From: Diplolepis rosae
Taxonomy: Eukaryota; Arthropoda; Insecta; Hymenoptera; Diplolepididae
Length of the DNA stretch: 64,000 nt
Assembly (NCBI GenBank): GCA_030998225.1
Contig: JAPYXD010000704.1
Coordinates: forward strand, 10,478,001-10,542,000
Direction: 5' to 3'
Shown here: positions 33,812 to 46,285 of the stretch, piece after piece
How positions within the stretch are numbered: position 1 is the first letter of the stretch
How the letters are laid out: the number at the start of each line of letters is the position of its first letter
The notes under the pieces: generated by a model
What the model was told of the DNA's origin: nothing
Database searches by the model: none
What the model saw: only the letters and a program-made list of their open reading frames with translations
Program-made: the position numbers and the translations under genes

Positions 33812-34228
33812 CCCTAGTGAAAGTATCGGATAGGAATTCATTCCAAGTCAATCAGAACTAGTACGATTCATTCCGATATCCTTATCCAATCCAATGCGAA
33901 TCATTCCGAACCAAACCGAAAAACGGTAAAAAAAACGATCCGACCTAATCCGATTTAATCCGAGGCAACTATCTGAATGAATCCGAACCAATCTGAAAAT
34001 AAGTTTTCAACCCGAATCAACCCGAGTTCGGATTGATCCAAACCAAATTTTTAATCAGAATTAATCCGAATCATTCCGGGCTCGGATTCATTCGGATTGA
34101 TTCTGATTGAAAATTCGGTTTGGATCAATCCGAGCTCGGGTTAATTCGGAATAAAAACTTGGTTTCGGATTGGTTTGGATTCTTTTGGATTGTTGCCTCG
34201 GATAAAATCAGATTAGGTCGGATCGGTC
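33812..34228. mobile_element. Family G element rich in ATCCGAA words (G2)
   Basis: The left end AAGTATCGGATAGGAATTCATTCC matches G1. The interior is reiterated CCGAACCAAT/ATTCGGATTG. The right arm differs from G1. Confidence 0.7.
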
Positions 34229-34237
34229 CTCATTATT

Positions 34238-35950
34238 ATGTTTTTTAATTCGTTTGCTCCCACTGGCAGAATTCGTTCCTATGCTCAAAAAAAGGAAATA
34301 CGGCAAATTTTAGCCAAAACGGTTAATATTTACCCACCAATCATAGACCTTGAAATTTCTCATGGGATTTATATAGGAGAAATCACGCAAAAAAAAATCA
34401 GCATCACTTTTTCAATTTTTATACCAATTATTCTATTTCTGTAGACAAAAATATGCTTCAAATATCTTCATAGTCAAAAACTCAAAATTTTAAAAAATCA
34501 CAAAATGGTGGCCATCTAAATGGGCCCTAACATGCTATTTTTTACAGTTATTAACAAAGGGGGACAAAAAATTGTGGAAAAATGTTATGATTTATTCTTA
34601 AGTGAATGCAAGATCTCAAAATCCAAAAATTTGAAAAAATTTGAAAATGGCAGCTAACTCAAAACTGAAAAAATTCCTTTTTCCCATAGTTTTCAACGTT
34701 ATACCTTTGAACTTCGGAAAACAAAATTTTGGCTTCAGAAATTACTTAATAATTTAAAAATCTAAAATTTTGAAAAATACAAAATCGCGACAATTGAAAA
34801 TTTAAAAATTGCTTATTTTTACAGTTTTAAACAAAATACTTTGAAACTTGGTAAAAACGAACTGCTTGGCTTCAGAAATTAATTTAAAATAAAAAAAGCT
34901 CATTACTACAATTTCCAACGAAATACTTTTTAACTTTATAAGAAAATAATTTTGATCCAGAACCTATAAGATAATTCGAGAAAATAAGAAGTGAGGAGAA
35001 AGAATATTTTGAATTGTTAAAATCATCAAGTAATTTCTGAAGCCAAACAGTTTGTTTTTACGAAGTTTCAAAGTATTTCATTAACAATTGTAAAAATGAA
35101 TTTTCAAATTTCAAATCTGACGCCATTTTGAAGTTTTTTTAAAGTTTAGAGTTTTTAAATTATCAAGTGATTTCTGAAGCCAAACATTTTGATTTCCCGA
35201 AATGTAAAAGTATTACGTTGAAAACAGTGGGAAAAAGGTATTTTTTGAGTTTTGAGTTAGCCACCGTTTAATATTTTTTTCAAATTTTTGGATTTTGAAA
35301 TCTTGCATTCACTTAAGAATAAATTATTAAATTTTTCCACAATTTCTGGTCACCCTTTGTTAATAACTTTAAGAAATAGCATTTTTGGGCCCATTTAGAT
35401 GGCCACTATTTTGTGATTTTTCAAAATTTTGAGTTTGTGACTATGAAGATATTTTAAGCTTACTATGTAAATTTTTTTCCACAGAAATAGAATGACTAGA
35501 ATAAAAGTTAAAAAAGTGATGCAGAATTTTCGTTTTGCGTGATTTTTGCTACTCTCTAAATTTCAATCAGTCAAAATCAGTGAAATTTGACTGATTCAAA
35601 TAGCTAAAAAGAGGTTACTGTAAATCAGTCCAATTTCACTGGTTATTTCAGTGAAAATTGACTGATTTGACAGTGAAAAATATTTTTTTTTTACCGATGA
35701 ATCAGTGAAAATTAACTGATTTAACAGTGAAAAATACTTTTTCACTGATGAATCAGTGAAAAAGCAAATCACTGATTCAATCAGTGAAAATTTGACTGAT
35801 TCAGATTTAGAGAGTATGTAAATACCATGGAAAATTCCAAGGCCCATGATTGGTGGGTACATATTGACCGATTTCGCTAAAATTTAGCCTATTGTCTTTT
35901 TTTAGGCATACGAACAAATTTCGCCAGTGGTAGCAAATTAATTATAAAAA
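34238..35950. mobile_element. 1.7 kb inverted-repeat element with ~650 bp arms
   Basis: Left arm about 34238-34885 and right arm about 35035-35950 (minus the A5 insertion) are inverted copies through their length, for example CACCAATCATAGACCTTG versus the inverse of CAAGGCCCATGATTGGTG. Outer ends are GTTTTTTAATTCGTTTGCT and AGCAAATTAATTATAAAAAAC. The spacer of about 150 bp is AT-rich. Transcripts would form long double-stranded RNA. No ORF. Confidence 0.85.
35552..35814 (+). mobile_element. Family A MITE (A5), TA target proved by empty site
   Basis: CTCTCTAAATTTCAATCAGTC to CAGATTTAGAGAG. It sits in the right arm of the 34238-35950 element. The left arm reads ATTTATATAGGAGAAATC without it, leaving one TA. 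Confidence 0.95.
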
Positions 35951-36585
35951 ACAATACGCTATAAATTAGGACCACTCTAATGTATTTACTTGCTTCCACT
36001 ATCAGAGCATTAAAGTAAATACACATTTTTCTGACAGTAAGATTTTGACGATATATTAATATTACTACAATATAAATGGGAGTAATATTGTTAATATAAA
36101 AGTCTTAGAGGTGTGTCTGCATGATTGCGGAACAGAAATGTTATTCCTTTGCGTTCTAGTGTGATGCATCCTGGGCTTGACATTGCGTCAGATATTTAGA
36201 AAATTTACTTCTCTGAAATCTTATACTTTTAGACCTAGCCTTTTGAAATTTTTTTTTTTTACTATAAGTTGTTAAGTCAGTCGATGCAATAAGAATTTGC
36301 ATCTTCTTGAAGATAACTGATAACAATAGATGATAAGCATTCGTTAAATATTTTCATACCTTGATTTGAAAGAACAAGAAAACTTTACTGAAAGTAGATA
36401 TAATTTATACGGTAATATTCAAGGGATAATAATTTTGCTGAAACTAGAGAAATTCCTTCGTACCAATTAAAAATCTACAAAAAATGAAATTTATCGAAAC
36501 TTGATTGAAAAATTTATGAAATTCTGAAATTTCGACTTTCGAACAGTGAAATCAATATAAAAAAATCTGCCCGCTTCACGGGCAC
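35951..36585. other. AT-rich DNA without recognised feature
   Basis: No coding or repeat signal found. TTTACTTGCTTCCACTATC near 35986 is followed by an imperfect inverse AAAGTAAATACA. Confidence 0.35.
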
Positions 36586-38613
36586 ATTCTCATAGCGCGC
36601 TTCGCGCGCAAGCTTGAGCGCGCCTAGGGCGCGTGATTTGATCGTCGCGCTTCGCGCTCGGTCTTGTGCTCTTCGCATACATTTAAGTTTATTTCTTATA
36701 ATTTAATACTGAAGCTCAAACCAATTTTATAATATTAAAGATGATGTGAATTACTCATTTTCTCAAATTCACTAAATTTCTTTTTCAGTTTAAGTGAAAC
36801 AGGAAATTCAATTTACTTAAGGCTCTATCAGCCTTAAGGAACACATTCTCATCATGACACTCGCGCTTCGCGCTCGATTTTCTGTATACATTTCAGTAAC
36901 TTTTTAATAAATTACATGATTAAAATAATTTATTTTCTTCCAAATCTCTCAAAAAGAAAAAATAATCGTAGACTTTATTTAAGGTAGTACGATCACGAAA
37001 ATTAGACCTCAGGCTAAAATAGATAATTTTGCTTTCAAGAATAGCAATATTATTTTTGAAGGGCTAATTTGAAAGAGAAAAGATTATTTTTCATGAAAAA
37101 AATTTGAAATACAAAAAAATCATGTTATTAATAAATTGCATTTTTGCCCAAACTTATTTTCTTATCGCTTCGAGCCAAATTTTTAAAAATGATGCGATTA
37201 TAATAAATCACGGTTCATTTTTTTAGGAAAAAGATTCTCTACAACTTGACCGTTTCCGATTTTTGAAAATGAATTCTTTAATGGCTGAAATTATAAAAAA
37301 ATAATTTTTCAAAACAAAATTTTTATAAACAAATTGCTGTATTTGATAATAATTAATTCAATTTCAAAAATAGGAAACGGTCAAGTTGTAGAGAATCTTT
37401 TTTCTAAAAAAATGAACCATAATTTATTAGAATCGCATCATTTTCAAAAATTTGACTCAAAGCGATAATAAAATAAGTTTGGGCAAAAATAAAATTTATT
37501 AATAACATTCAAACATTATTTTTTTGTGTTTCAAATTTTTTTCATGAAAAATAATCTTTTCTCATTCAAATTGGCCCTTCAATAATAATGTTGCTATTCT
37601 TGAAAGCAAAATTATCTATTTTAGCCTGAGGTCTAATTTTCGTGATCGTACTACCTTAAGGAAACGATTTTGCAGAACAACGCTTATTTCGTATCTCACA
37701 TATTTTGGTGAAAAAAATCGAATTTTTTTAATATTAATAATCAAAACATAAAATATACATCCTGTCGAGAAATTTCTTAATAAGAATGTGTAGACCTCAT
37801 TTAGGCAAATAATTTTTCATCTAAACGTCTTTTATGTATCTCATATATTTTGTCTAAAAAATGGAATTATTGAATTTTAATCGTATTTTTTGGAATTGAA
37901 ACGAAAAATATATGTTTTTTCATAAACTGTGTAAGACAAAACTTGTAGATCTTTTTGAAACGAACAACTTTGTATTCTTACGTTTTTTTCGTATTTCACA
38001 TATTATTGTTAAAAAATTGAATTTTGGATTTTCAATTGATTATTTTTGAATAAAAAAAAAATATGCATCTTATGAAAAAATGTTACAATTCAAATTTGTA
38101 GGTCTTTATTTATTCAATAATATTGTATCATAACGTTTTTTCGTATCTCGTATAATTTAACTGGAAAATGGAATTTTGATATTGACTTTTTTCGAATTTG
38201 AATATGCTGTGACATTTCTAATTTTGATTTAATCAAAAAATGTTATCAGGATAATTTTTAGAGATTTATGAGCACTATCTAAAACCAGTAATGAAATTTT
38301 TGATTTTTTCAAAAAATTATTTTCAAAAACACAAAAGTAGTGCGCAATCCCTCAATTTTGGTTGGATGTGGCTGGTTAACGAACTTGTCCTTACTTTTTC
38401 GGCTCCGATAAAGTGTACCAAAGCTCAATTCAATCTGATAATTCTATCGAGAGTTATGCCACACACGACCTACAGACAGACAGACAGACACTTTCGTAAA
38501 AACCCTTTTTTCTGACTCAGGGGGTCTCAAAACGTAAAGATTTTATGAAATTTTCGAAAGTCATTTTTCACATAAAACCAATACCTTCTCATCCATGATG
38601 AGAATGTAAAAAG
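36586..38613 (-). mobile_element. Family D long copy (D6), interrupted by E2
   Basis: Reverse-oriented relative to D2. It starts with GC hairpins (GCCCG-CTTCA-CGGGC, GCGCGC-TTC-GCGCGC) and the CACATTCTCATCATG block, then the AT-rich body. It ends with (CAGA)n, CTGACTCAGGGGGTCTC and CATGATGAGAATGTAAAAAG. With E2 removed it is about 1.35 kb, equal to D2. The frame at 38291-38515 is internal and not a gene. Confidence 0.8.
36983..37655. mobile_element. Family E foldback element (E2), TTAA target proved
   Basis: The 673 bp element starts GGTAGTACGATCACGAAAATT and ends AATTTTCGTGATCGTACTACC, with arms of about 320 bp. TTAA flanks at 36979-36982 and 37656-37659. D2 shows the uninterrupted site (GTTTCCTTAAATAAAGTC, about 4570), leaving one TTAA. 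This is a piggyBac-type target. Confidence 0.95.
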
Positions 38614-38638
38614 AAATCAGAAAATTGAACTAAAGTTA

Positions 38639-38909
38639 CTCTCTAAATCTGAATCAGTAAAAATCCAGTGGTTATCAGTGAAATTTGACTGATTCAAATA
38701 GCTAAAAAAGATAACTGTGAATCAGTCAAATTTCACTGATTACTTCAGTGAAAATTAACTGATTTAACAGTGAGAAATATTTTTTCCACTAATGAATCAG
38801 TGAAAATTAACTGGATCAATAGTGAAAACTATTTTTTCACTGGCGAATCGGAAAAAAGGCAAATCACTGATCCAATCAGTGAAAATTTGACTCATTCAGA
38901 TTTAGAGAG
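38639..38909 (+). mobile_element. Family A MITE (A6)
   Basis: CTCTCTAAATCTGAATCAGTA to CAGATTTAGAGAG. Left flank TA, right flank TT. Confidence 0.9.
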
Positions 38910-38910
38910 T

Positions 38911-40801
38911 TGAGAAATTCAATTGGGTCCAAAATCAGGCAATAGTTGGTCCAGTATTGACCTGATTGTCATTAATGACAATCACTCATTGAGATATTTA
39001 AAATTGAAGCTAAAAAATCTGAAAATCCAGAAATGTTGAAAACATAAATATTACCTTGAGGAAAAAATTTGATTAAAAAATCTGTATAGCTTTATAGGGA
39101 AAACAGTATTAGATTAAAATGGCAATTGTCAATTAACGAATGTTTAGAAAAATGATATAACTTAATCGACTTTGAGTCAATTGGCGTGCAATCGGATAGG
39201 ATTTGATTTTTTTTATATCAGATTTTTGTTTGTTTCATTCCAAAGTTATTTAACTTCAAACTCAGCTGAATAGTATTATAGAAGTGACATTAATGATCAA
39301 TGTTAAGTTAGAACACACTTTTTTTGTTTAATTATACATAGGTTTTCTAAAATCCATAACAATTGTTTTAGTTATATAGCTATATTTGGAATAAAACTTA
39401 TATAACATTTCTTATAATATTACTTCAAAGTTTTTCTTACGTAAAAGCCTCGGATACATATTCCTTACATACGTATATCACACTTTTAAAAAACCGTGTA
39501 GATGTAACATACTTGTAGTGGAGGCAAGTTCGCACAACAAGATTCTAAATTTAACATACGTGCGATAATATTAGTTCACGGCGAAAATATTGAAGTTTAA
39601 AAAAAATATAAGGTAGCCAGTGGAATAGTAAACTGAGAAGGACCAGGAAATATAACGGAATTTCTAAAATAATTCCATAAAAGTATTATTAATAATTGAT
39701 TTTTTGAAGGAAATTATTAAAGCATAATTTAAATTTTTTTAATTTTCCGATATAAATAATTTAATATAAAAAGCATATAACTTTATTTTTATCTCTCTTA
39801 AATTCAATTAGTAATATCATTACTATTTTTAATGAGTAATTGAATTTAAGCTATAAATTAGCTGCCTTAAACTGATTCTTCAGTAAAAGTGACTCAAAAC
39901 AACTGATTAAATAGCTAGAATCTAGTCACTGATTGAAATTTGTATAAACAATGAGTCCCAAAATTTTGCTAGTTGCACCAAATACATAAATTTTGGTAAT
40001 TTTTCTTAAGGTAGCTTTGGTGAATTTTTTCAACGTTTTCGGTAAATTCCCACTTGTCCTAATATAGACGGAAAATTTTTTCATATACTATTATTATATA
40101 CTATTTCTTTCATAAATGAACATTTTTTAAATGATAGATAAATTTTCGATTACATAGTAAAATACATTTTTCCACTCACAATATGGAATTTTATCTAGAA
40201 AACTGTTGAAAATATCAAAACTAATAGAGATATAACGAAGAAGTAAGTATAGATTTTTAGCAACGAAAAATAAATTATTTTTATAATAAAAATTAGATGT
40301 AAAAAATTATTTGTGTGGAAGCAATAGTTCTTAGTTTAATTAAATACAACTGAAAAAAAATTCCAACTTATTTGTTTTGTTAAAAATAATTGCTTACTAA
40401 GTTGCCGAAAATCAATAGTATGCGAGATAATAAATTAAATCATATTTTGAAAATTAACAAAGATTTTATAAGATTTACATTGGTTTTTTGAAAATTTAAC
40501 CGTATTTATATTTATCTATGTACAAAAAATTAGTTATTGAAAATGTCTTTGACTGTTATGGACTTGTATAGGGCTAAAGTTTTGAAACTTTTCATTATAT
40601 TTTTCATCAATTTCATGTACTTTGCAATAAAAATTATGAAAAAGCATAAATGAAACTTTTTTTAATGCGAGAGATTTGACTCTCAGAAAAAGTTTTGACA
40701 ACTATAGTATATAAAGTACCAAAATAATAATTTAGAATTCTTTTCCAAAAAAATTTTCAATTAAAAAGATGTGTTAATTTCAATAAACTAATGTGTATGA
40801 A
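38911..40801. other. AT-rich DNA, one A-like remnant
   Basis: About 39868-39935 is a decayed A fragment (CTGATTCTTCAGTAAAAGTG, TAGCTAGAA). No exon, RNA or other repeat recognised. Confidence 0.4.
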
Positions 40802-41301
40802 GGTAGTTCATCCATGAAACTTAGACCTTAGGCAAAAATAGATAATTTTGCTCTCAAGAATAGCAATATTATTATTGAAGGGCTAATTTGAAAGAGAAAA
40901 AATTATTTCCCATGAAAAAAATTTGAAATGCAGAAAAAAAAATGTATTTAACAAATCTTTATGTTTGCCGAACTTTTTTCCTTATTGTATCATACAAAAT
41001 TTTACAAAATTATGCGATTCTAATAAATCACGAATCATTTTTTTAGGAAAAAGAATCTTCACAACTTCACCGTTCCCAATTTTTGAAAACAAATTCTTCA
41101 ATGGCTGAAAACATTAAAAATTAATTTTCCAAAACAAAATTTTTATAAATAAATTGCTGAATTTGGTAATAATTTATTCATTTTAGAAAATTAAAAATAA
41201 TCTTTTCTTTTTCAAATTAACCCTTCAATAATAAAATTGCTATTTTTGAAGGCAAAATTATTTATTTTTGCCTCAAGTTTAATTTTTGTGGATAAACTAC
41301 C
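40802..41301. mobile_element. Family E foldback element (E3), internally deleted
   Basis: GGTAGTTCATCCATGAAACTT to GTGGATAAACTACC. TTAA on the right (41302-41305), TGAA on the left. The right arm lacks its inner part, so the copy is 500 bp against about 670. Confidence 0.8.
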
Positions 41302-41305
41302 TTAA

Positions 41306-42040
41306 AAATTACAAACATTTTCAACAGTGCAGTAACATTCTTTGATAATCCGATAGGTATTCGTCAGCGATAATTATTAATCATACATTTGTTTTATCAT
41401 TAAAATCGTCTGCAAAATTTATTCTCAACATGAGTAGAGAATTTGAAGTCAATATAAAAGGACTGTATTACGCAGAACGAAAAAATGCTATTTTTTTTTT
41501 TTTTATTTAGATTGTTTATTCTAATTTTCATTAAATAATATTGCTGCATCTGCAGTTAAAAATCTAAATATATTTAATATTTACAAGAAATCATGTTATT
41601 GAATGATACATTCATAAATAATTTTTTGCACAATTGCTTCTACAAACTGATTTTTACAAAACAGAAAAAACAAAGTGTTATTTAAACCCTATAGACCTCG
41701 TGTTGAATTAACCTGCAACAAATTTTTCCCCAGGAGTGTTATTTTAAAGCTAAAATTGGTGTAGCAACACCTTAGCAACATATAAAAATTTCAATAACCT
41801 GAAATTGTATAACATTTCTAGAAAACTACGCGCAACATATATTACACTTTGTTTTTTCTCTGAAATATCTAGACGGATTAATGATAAAATTTATCTTTGT
41901 ATAAGTTTATACTGCATTGCTAACACAAGTATCTAATATCAAGAAACCGCACCCCTTGATGAAATATTATTAACACTGTAATGTGACATGTTCGAAAACA
42001 TGTCTGCTATTGTATTGACCCAAAATTCATAGAATTTTTA
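41306..42040. other. AT-rich DNA without recognised feature
   Basis: No support for a gene or repeat. Confidence 0.35.
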
Positions 42041-42292
42041 TTCATTACGTTATTTTGGCATTGGGTTAGATTCTTTTAATTTGCGACCTTATTTTAGTAA
42101 TCCCCTATATTTTAATCTTCAAATGAAATTTTGAATTAATCTTCTAATTTATGGCATTGAAAAGGGCCCCCATATGTGGCCGAAACGTTTGCCTTACTTT
42201 TTACGGTTTTTTATATATCTGCCATTGATAATTTAAATGTGCAAATTAAAAGAATCTGACCCAATGCCAAAATAACATAATGAATAAAAATT
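42041..42292. mobile_element. Palindrome enclosing a decayed hammerhead-like motif
   Basis: TTTTGGCATTGGGTTAGATTC near 42053 is mirrored by GAATCTGACCCAATGCCAAAA near 42252, with ATTCATTACG and ATGAATAAAAATTC outside. Arms of about 50 bp. Homologous segments lie around 57895 and 58870-59030. Confidence 0.75.
42153..42193 (+). ncRNA. Decayed hammerhead-like motif
   Basis: It aligns with the minus-strand motif at 57866-57906: GGCA, stem II GGCC/GGCC, GAAAC, GTT, TGCC. The CTGANGA box reads TTGAAAA, so core positions are lost and cleavage is not expected. Confidence 0.5.
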
Positions 42293-42453
42293 CTATTACT
42301 AACACTATTGGTAATCTTATTTTTGATATCGAATTTAAAATCCTCCAACTGTGTAAAACATTTAAACGGGGACAAAAAATGGCTGCCTCAGTAGGTTTAC
42401 ATATTTTTACTTGAAACTACACTGTAAAATTATTTTCGTGAGTTCGGAACGTA

Positions 42454-42897
42454 TTCTCTCAACCTGAAACAGTAAAGAGTCACTGATTCGCAGTGACTAT
42501 TCACTGATGGCAGCAGCTATAAGTCTTTTACTGAGAATCAGTGAAATTCGACTGATGAATCAGTGAAATAGATTTAACTCACTTATTGAATCAGTGAAAT
42601 CTTCAGGTAGGAATAATAAAACCAGAAATGTATTTTAACGATCGATGAACTTGTTTATTTTAGGTTAAACAACACTAAACAGAAATTATGTATAATTATT
42701 ATTGTGTATAATTATATAATGTATAATTAAAAATTAAAAATCCATCGTTATACTTTAATCGTTTTAATAGAATTCAAAAGTTATATTCACGTGGTGCGTT
42801 CACTAATTCCTCAATACAATTAAAGCAGGGCACGGATCAGTTGATATATTTTCACTGATATAATCAGTGACTATTTCACTGTTTCTGGTCTAGAGAG
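42454..42897 (-). mobile_element. Family B MITE (B4), TA target
   Basis: TTCTCTCAACCTGAAACAG to TGGTCTAGAGAG, TA on both sides. The interior matches B3 (CGATCGATGAACTTGTTT). Confidence 0.85.
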
Positions 42898-43618
42898 TAA
42901 TAAACACAAAAATATTGGAATTTTTTTTTATTTCAAAAAGAATTCTGATTATTTTAAACAGATTTTCTAGTAATTCCTAAAAAATCTGGTAAAAATAATC
43001 TGAATTTCTAGTTATTTTATTCCGAAATTAATGTTAAATATATGGCCTAATGGGAATTCCGGTTGTTTTAACTGGACTTTTTTATTTAGTGTAATTTCAG
43101 TAAATTTTTCTAACGTTCTTGGCAAGTTCCCCTATTTCTTATATTAATAACTTTTTAAAGACATTTTCCATTCGCTGAGAAAATATTTATTTCAGAAACC
43201 ATTATTTTACCTAAACAATAGCAATATTTCCAATTATGTGGAAAAACAAATTTTTCTACCCAAATTAGAGAAAATTTGAGCATACAAAATTATTGGGGTA
43301 TTTCTGGATAGCTTTTATACGTATAATTTACTCAGAAATGTTTTAGATGATAATTCTATAACTCCTATCACACTTAAAGTCATGTGGGTAACATTGCTGT
43401 AAAATGAGTAATAATTTAAGAATATATTTATCAACCCTAGGAAGTGAGCTTGGTTTAGAAACTTTATTCCGCCATTATTGTATCAATATTTAATAAATGT
43501 GTTATTCCAGTGTTATTATAAAATATTTATTTGTATGATTTCTCTTTTTTTCTATTTGTGCTGTTCTTGCTCGGAGTAAATAGAGACCTTAAATTTAGAA
43601 ATAATGAATTTTACAGTA

Positions 43619-43909
43619 CAGGAAGAAACTTTTTATATCAATTTTTACTATAGTATTTTTCAATTTAGGGAAAAACGTATCACTTTGAGGATTTTTGATA
43701 GTAAAAATACTTAACTTTATAATGATGATATGAAAATTTAGTATAAACTATAGTAAAATTTGCTATGAACTATGCTGAAGTTTCATATCATTATTATAAA
43801 GTTTAGTATTTTTACTAAGAAAAATTCTCAAAGTGATACGTGTTTCCCTAAATTGGAAAATACTATAGTAAAAATTGATGTAAAAATTGATATAAAAAGT
43901 TTCTCCGTG
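43619..43909. mobile_element. Family O foldback MITE, TA target
   Basis: CAGGAAGAAACTTTTTATATC to GATATAAAAAGTTTCTCCGTG, with arms of about 130 bp sharing CTATAGTA and AAAGTGATACGT. TA at 43617-43618 and 43910-43911. Confidence 0.85.
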
Positions 43910-43911
43910 TA

Positions 43912-44605
43912 GTAATAAAATAATCTATATTGGTATCTACTCTGCCCCTGTTTTGACCGATTTTTCGCATTCATATATATATGCCAAATGATCATGCGTG
44001 TGCAAGAACACGTCGCGCACTAAAACTGGCATTTGCGAAATCAGTTTACAGAAGAAGGTGTGGCTTCCTTCAAGTTTCTTAAAGTCTGTTACTTTGAAAA
44101 AAAACTTTCATCAATTTTCAAAATTAACATTTTTATCAAGAAAATTTTCTATATTTGAGTACAATAATAAATTAATTGATCACTCTGAAAAATTAAAGAA
44201 GAAATAATTTTTATGTTCGTGTTAGAAAATAATATGATTAAAGCATCAGATAATTTCTGCAAATATTATCCGGAAACTGAAAGTTTCTCCGCCCATTCGT
44301 TATATTAATGAAGAGTCATAAATATAGAAATGTAATGTAAATATCGATCTTTGGAGCCATTGCAGTCAGTACTAAAGTACATTCTTGAAATTTCTGCTTA
44401 TTCTTATATGAATGTCGCAAAACGAAATCCGAAAAAAATTTGTCATTATTATTGGGAAATGACTTAATGTTACATTGTCACGTTTTAAGATTTATCTAGA
44501 CAAACGTCATTTTCTAAGAAGAGTGATATCATTTTCGTCATATAATAAACGTTATCTCCTCAAATTAGGCTATGCATCATTGCAGTTATTAATGTCTTCA
44601 CATTA
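43912..44605. other. AT-rich DNA without firm feature
   Basis: The 69-codon frame at 43998-44207 is Lys-rich. TTTACAG upstream of AAGAAGGTGTGG could be an acceptor, but no donor or homology supports it. Confidence 0.3.
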
Positions 44606-44830
44606 GAATTCACTGATGAATCAGTGAAAGAATATTTTTCACTGTTAAATCAGTGATTTGCCTTTTCACTCATTCATCAATGAAAGAATATTTTCCACTG
44701 TTAAATCAGTTAAATTTCACTAAAGTAATCAGTGAGATTTGACTGATTCACAGTAACTTCTTTTTAGGTACTTGAAACAGTCAAGTTTCACTGTCAATCA
44801 GTAGATTTTGACTGATTCAGATTTAGAGAG
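44606..44830 (-). mobile_element. Family A MITE (A7), left end missing
   Basis: Begins inside the element (TTCACTGATGAATCAGTG) and ends CAGATTTAGAGAG. Confidence 0.85.
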
Positions 44831-44834
44831 CTGC

Positions 44835-45250
44835 TTAAAATTTCATTCATAAAAAAGGAAAATATTTTCGGAATATCGGAAAAAAACTTTCTGATTTGGG
44901 CGAAAGTTTAAAAAAAGAAAATAGTTTCTTAAAATCCGAACGACACGTTCAAAAATTCTGAAAAAGAATGTTCGTTTTTAACTTTCGTAATATGTGATTG
45001 TTAATTTCCGAAATTGAGAATTATGTCCGAAATATAGCATATCGATTTCTTATTTTCGGAATTTCGTCTTTGGATGGGACTAGAATACGTCTTTCGCATA
45101 TTTCGAAAATGATTTTCTGATTTTCGGAACGACTTATTTAAGGAATTAAATACTTATTTTCGGAATTTCGTTTTCGGAGCAAAACAGAACGCGACTTTCC
45201 GGAATGCAGTTAATGGTTTTCTGAATTTCAAAATGTCACATTCTGAACAT
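44835..45250. repeat. Region of reiterated TTTTCGGAAT words
   Basis: Many TTCGGAA/TTCCGAA words in both orientations, as in the hairpin at 46286-46546. Clear ends were not found. Confidence 0.5.
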
Positions 45251-46040
45251 TTGAAAATCATATTCTATTTTATTAAATTATGATTTATGTAAAGTATATA
45301 AATTAATTATATATTTATACTATTAATTAATGAAAATTTTAATTTTATTTATATATTCGTTTAATAATTATTTTGCTTAATGATTATATTTATTATTACT
45401 CAATATTTATTTAAACTCTGATTTCTTTTGAATAAATCATTATTTTTAGGAAATGTAACATATATGTTATAATATATTGTTACATCATATTTTTTATATT
45501 ATTATTTTTGTTGAATTTATTAATTATAATAGATTTAATTGATTTGAGTTAATTTAAGTTAACTTTAGTAAATTTATAAAAAATTAATGATTGAAAATGT
45601 AAAAAAATGTTTCCATATAATAAATTCAAATAAACGTATTAAAGAATAATTTTAATAATAATCAAATATAAATAATAATTTCAATAATAATAAATTCAAT
45701 GATAATAAATTCATTAAATAATGGAATTCATTTATAGATTTTAAAGAAGAATAAATTCATCAATCTGATCAGTTTTTGTAGATTTGATTTAAATGCTCGA
45801 AATTTTTTCATATAAGAAAGAATTTGTTATTATTATATTGTAAATTTACTTTTTTAGCTCTTGAAAATAAGGACTCAATACTAGAGTCGAAAGTTCGAGT
45901 ATTTAAATATAAAATCTACAAAATCTACCGATCCTATACATTATCTAAGATAATTCATTTATCTTTTCGGTAATAGTATCAGGGACAAAACAGCAATAAA
46001 TATGACTATTGATAAAGTTATATGGTCTTGAATTCATTAA
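45251..46040. other. Very AT-rich DNA without recognised feature
   Basis: Dominated by ATAATAAT and TTTATATT runs. Confidence 0.5.
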
Positions 46041-46051
46041 CTCGCAGCGAA

Positions 46052-46153
46052 TGCGTCGCTAGCTTAGGCGGTAGCGTTACAGGAATAGTTAGCGAGGTAA
46101 GGTCAGAAGTGTAGGTACCAGGTTTCGAATCCCCCCCCTCAGGTCGTTTTTTT
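46052..46153 (+). tRNA. tRNA-like pol III unit (pseudogene or SINE head)
   Basis: A-box-like TAGCTTAGGCGG at 46060-46071, inside a D-arm-like hairpin GCTA/TAGC. B-box-like GGTTTCGAATCCC at 46121-46133, and a run of seven T at 46147-46153. A-to-B spacing of about 50 is normal. The B box has one extra T and the arms do not fold cleanly, so it is probably a decayed tRNA gene or tRNA-derived SINE. Confidence 0.4.
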
Positions 46154-46285
46154 AGAAATAAAATTGTGACTAAAACATTGATTCTAATTCCAGAGATTGC
46201 AGTGTTAATGGATGAACGAGAAAAACCATCACACTTTCAATAAACATTTGCTTTTTTTGCTTTTTATAGAAATTTAAAAATTATA

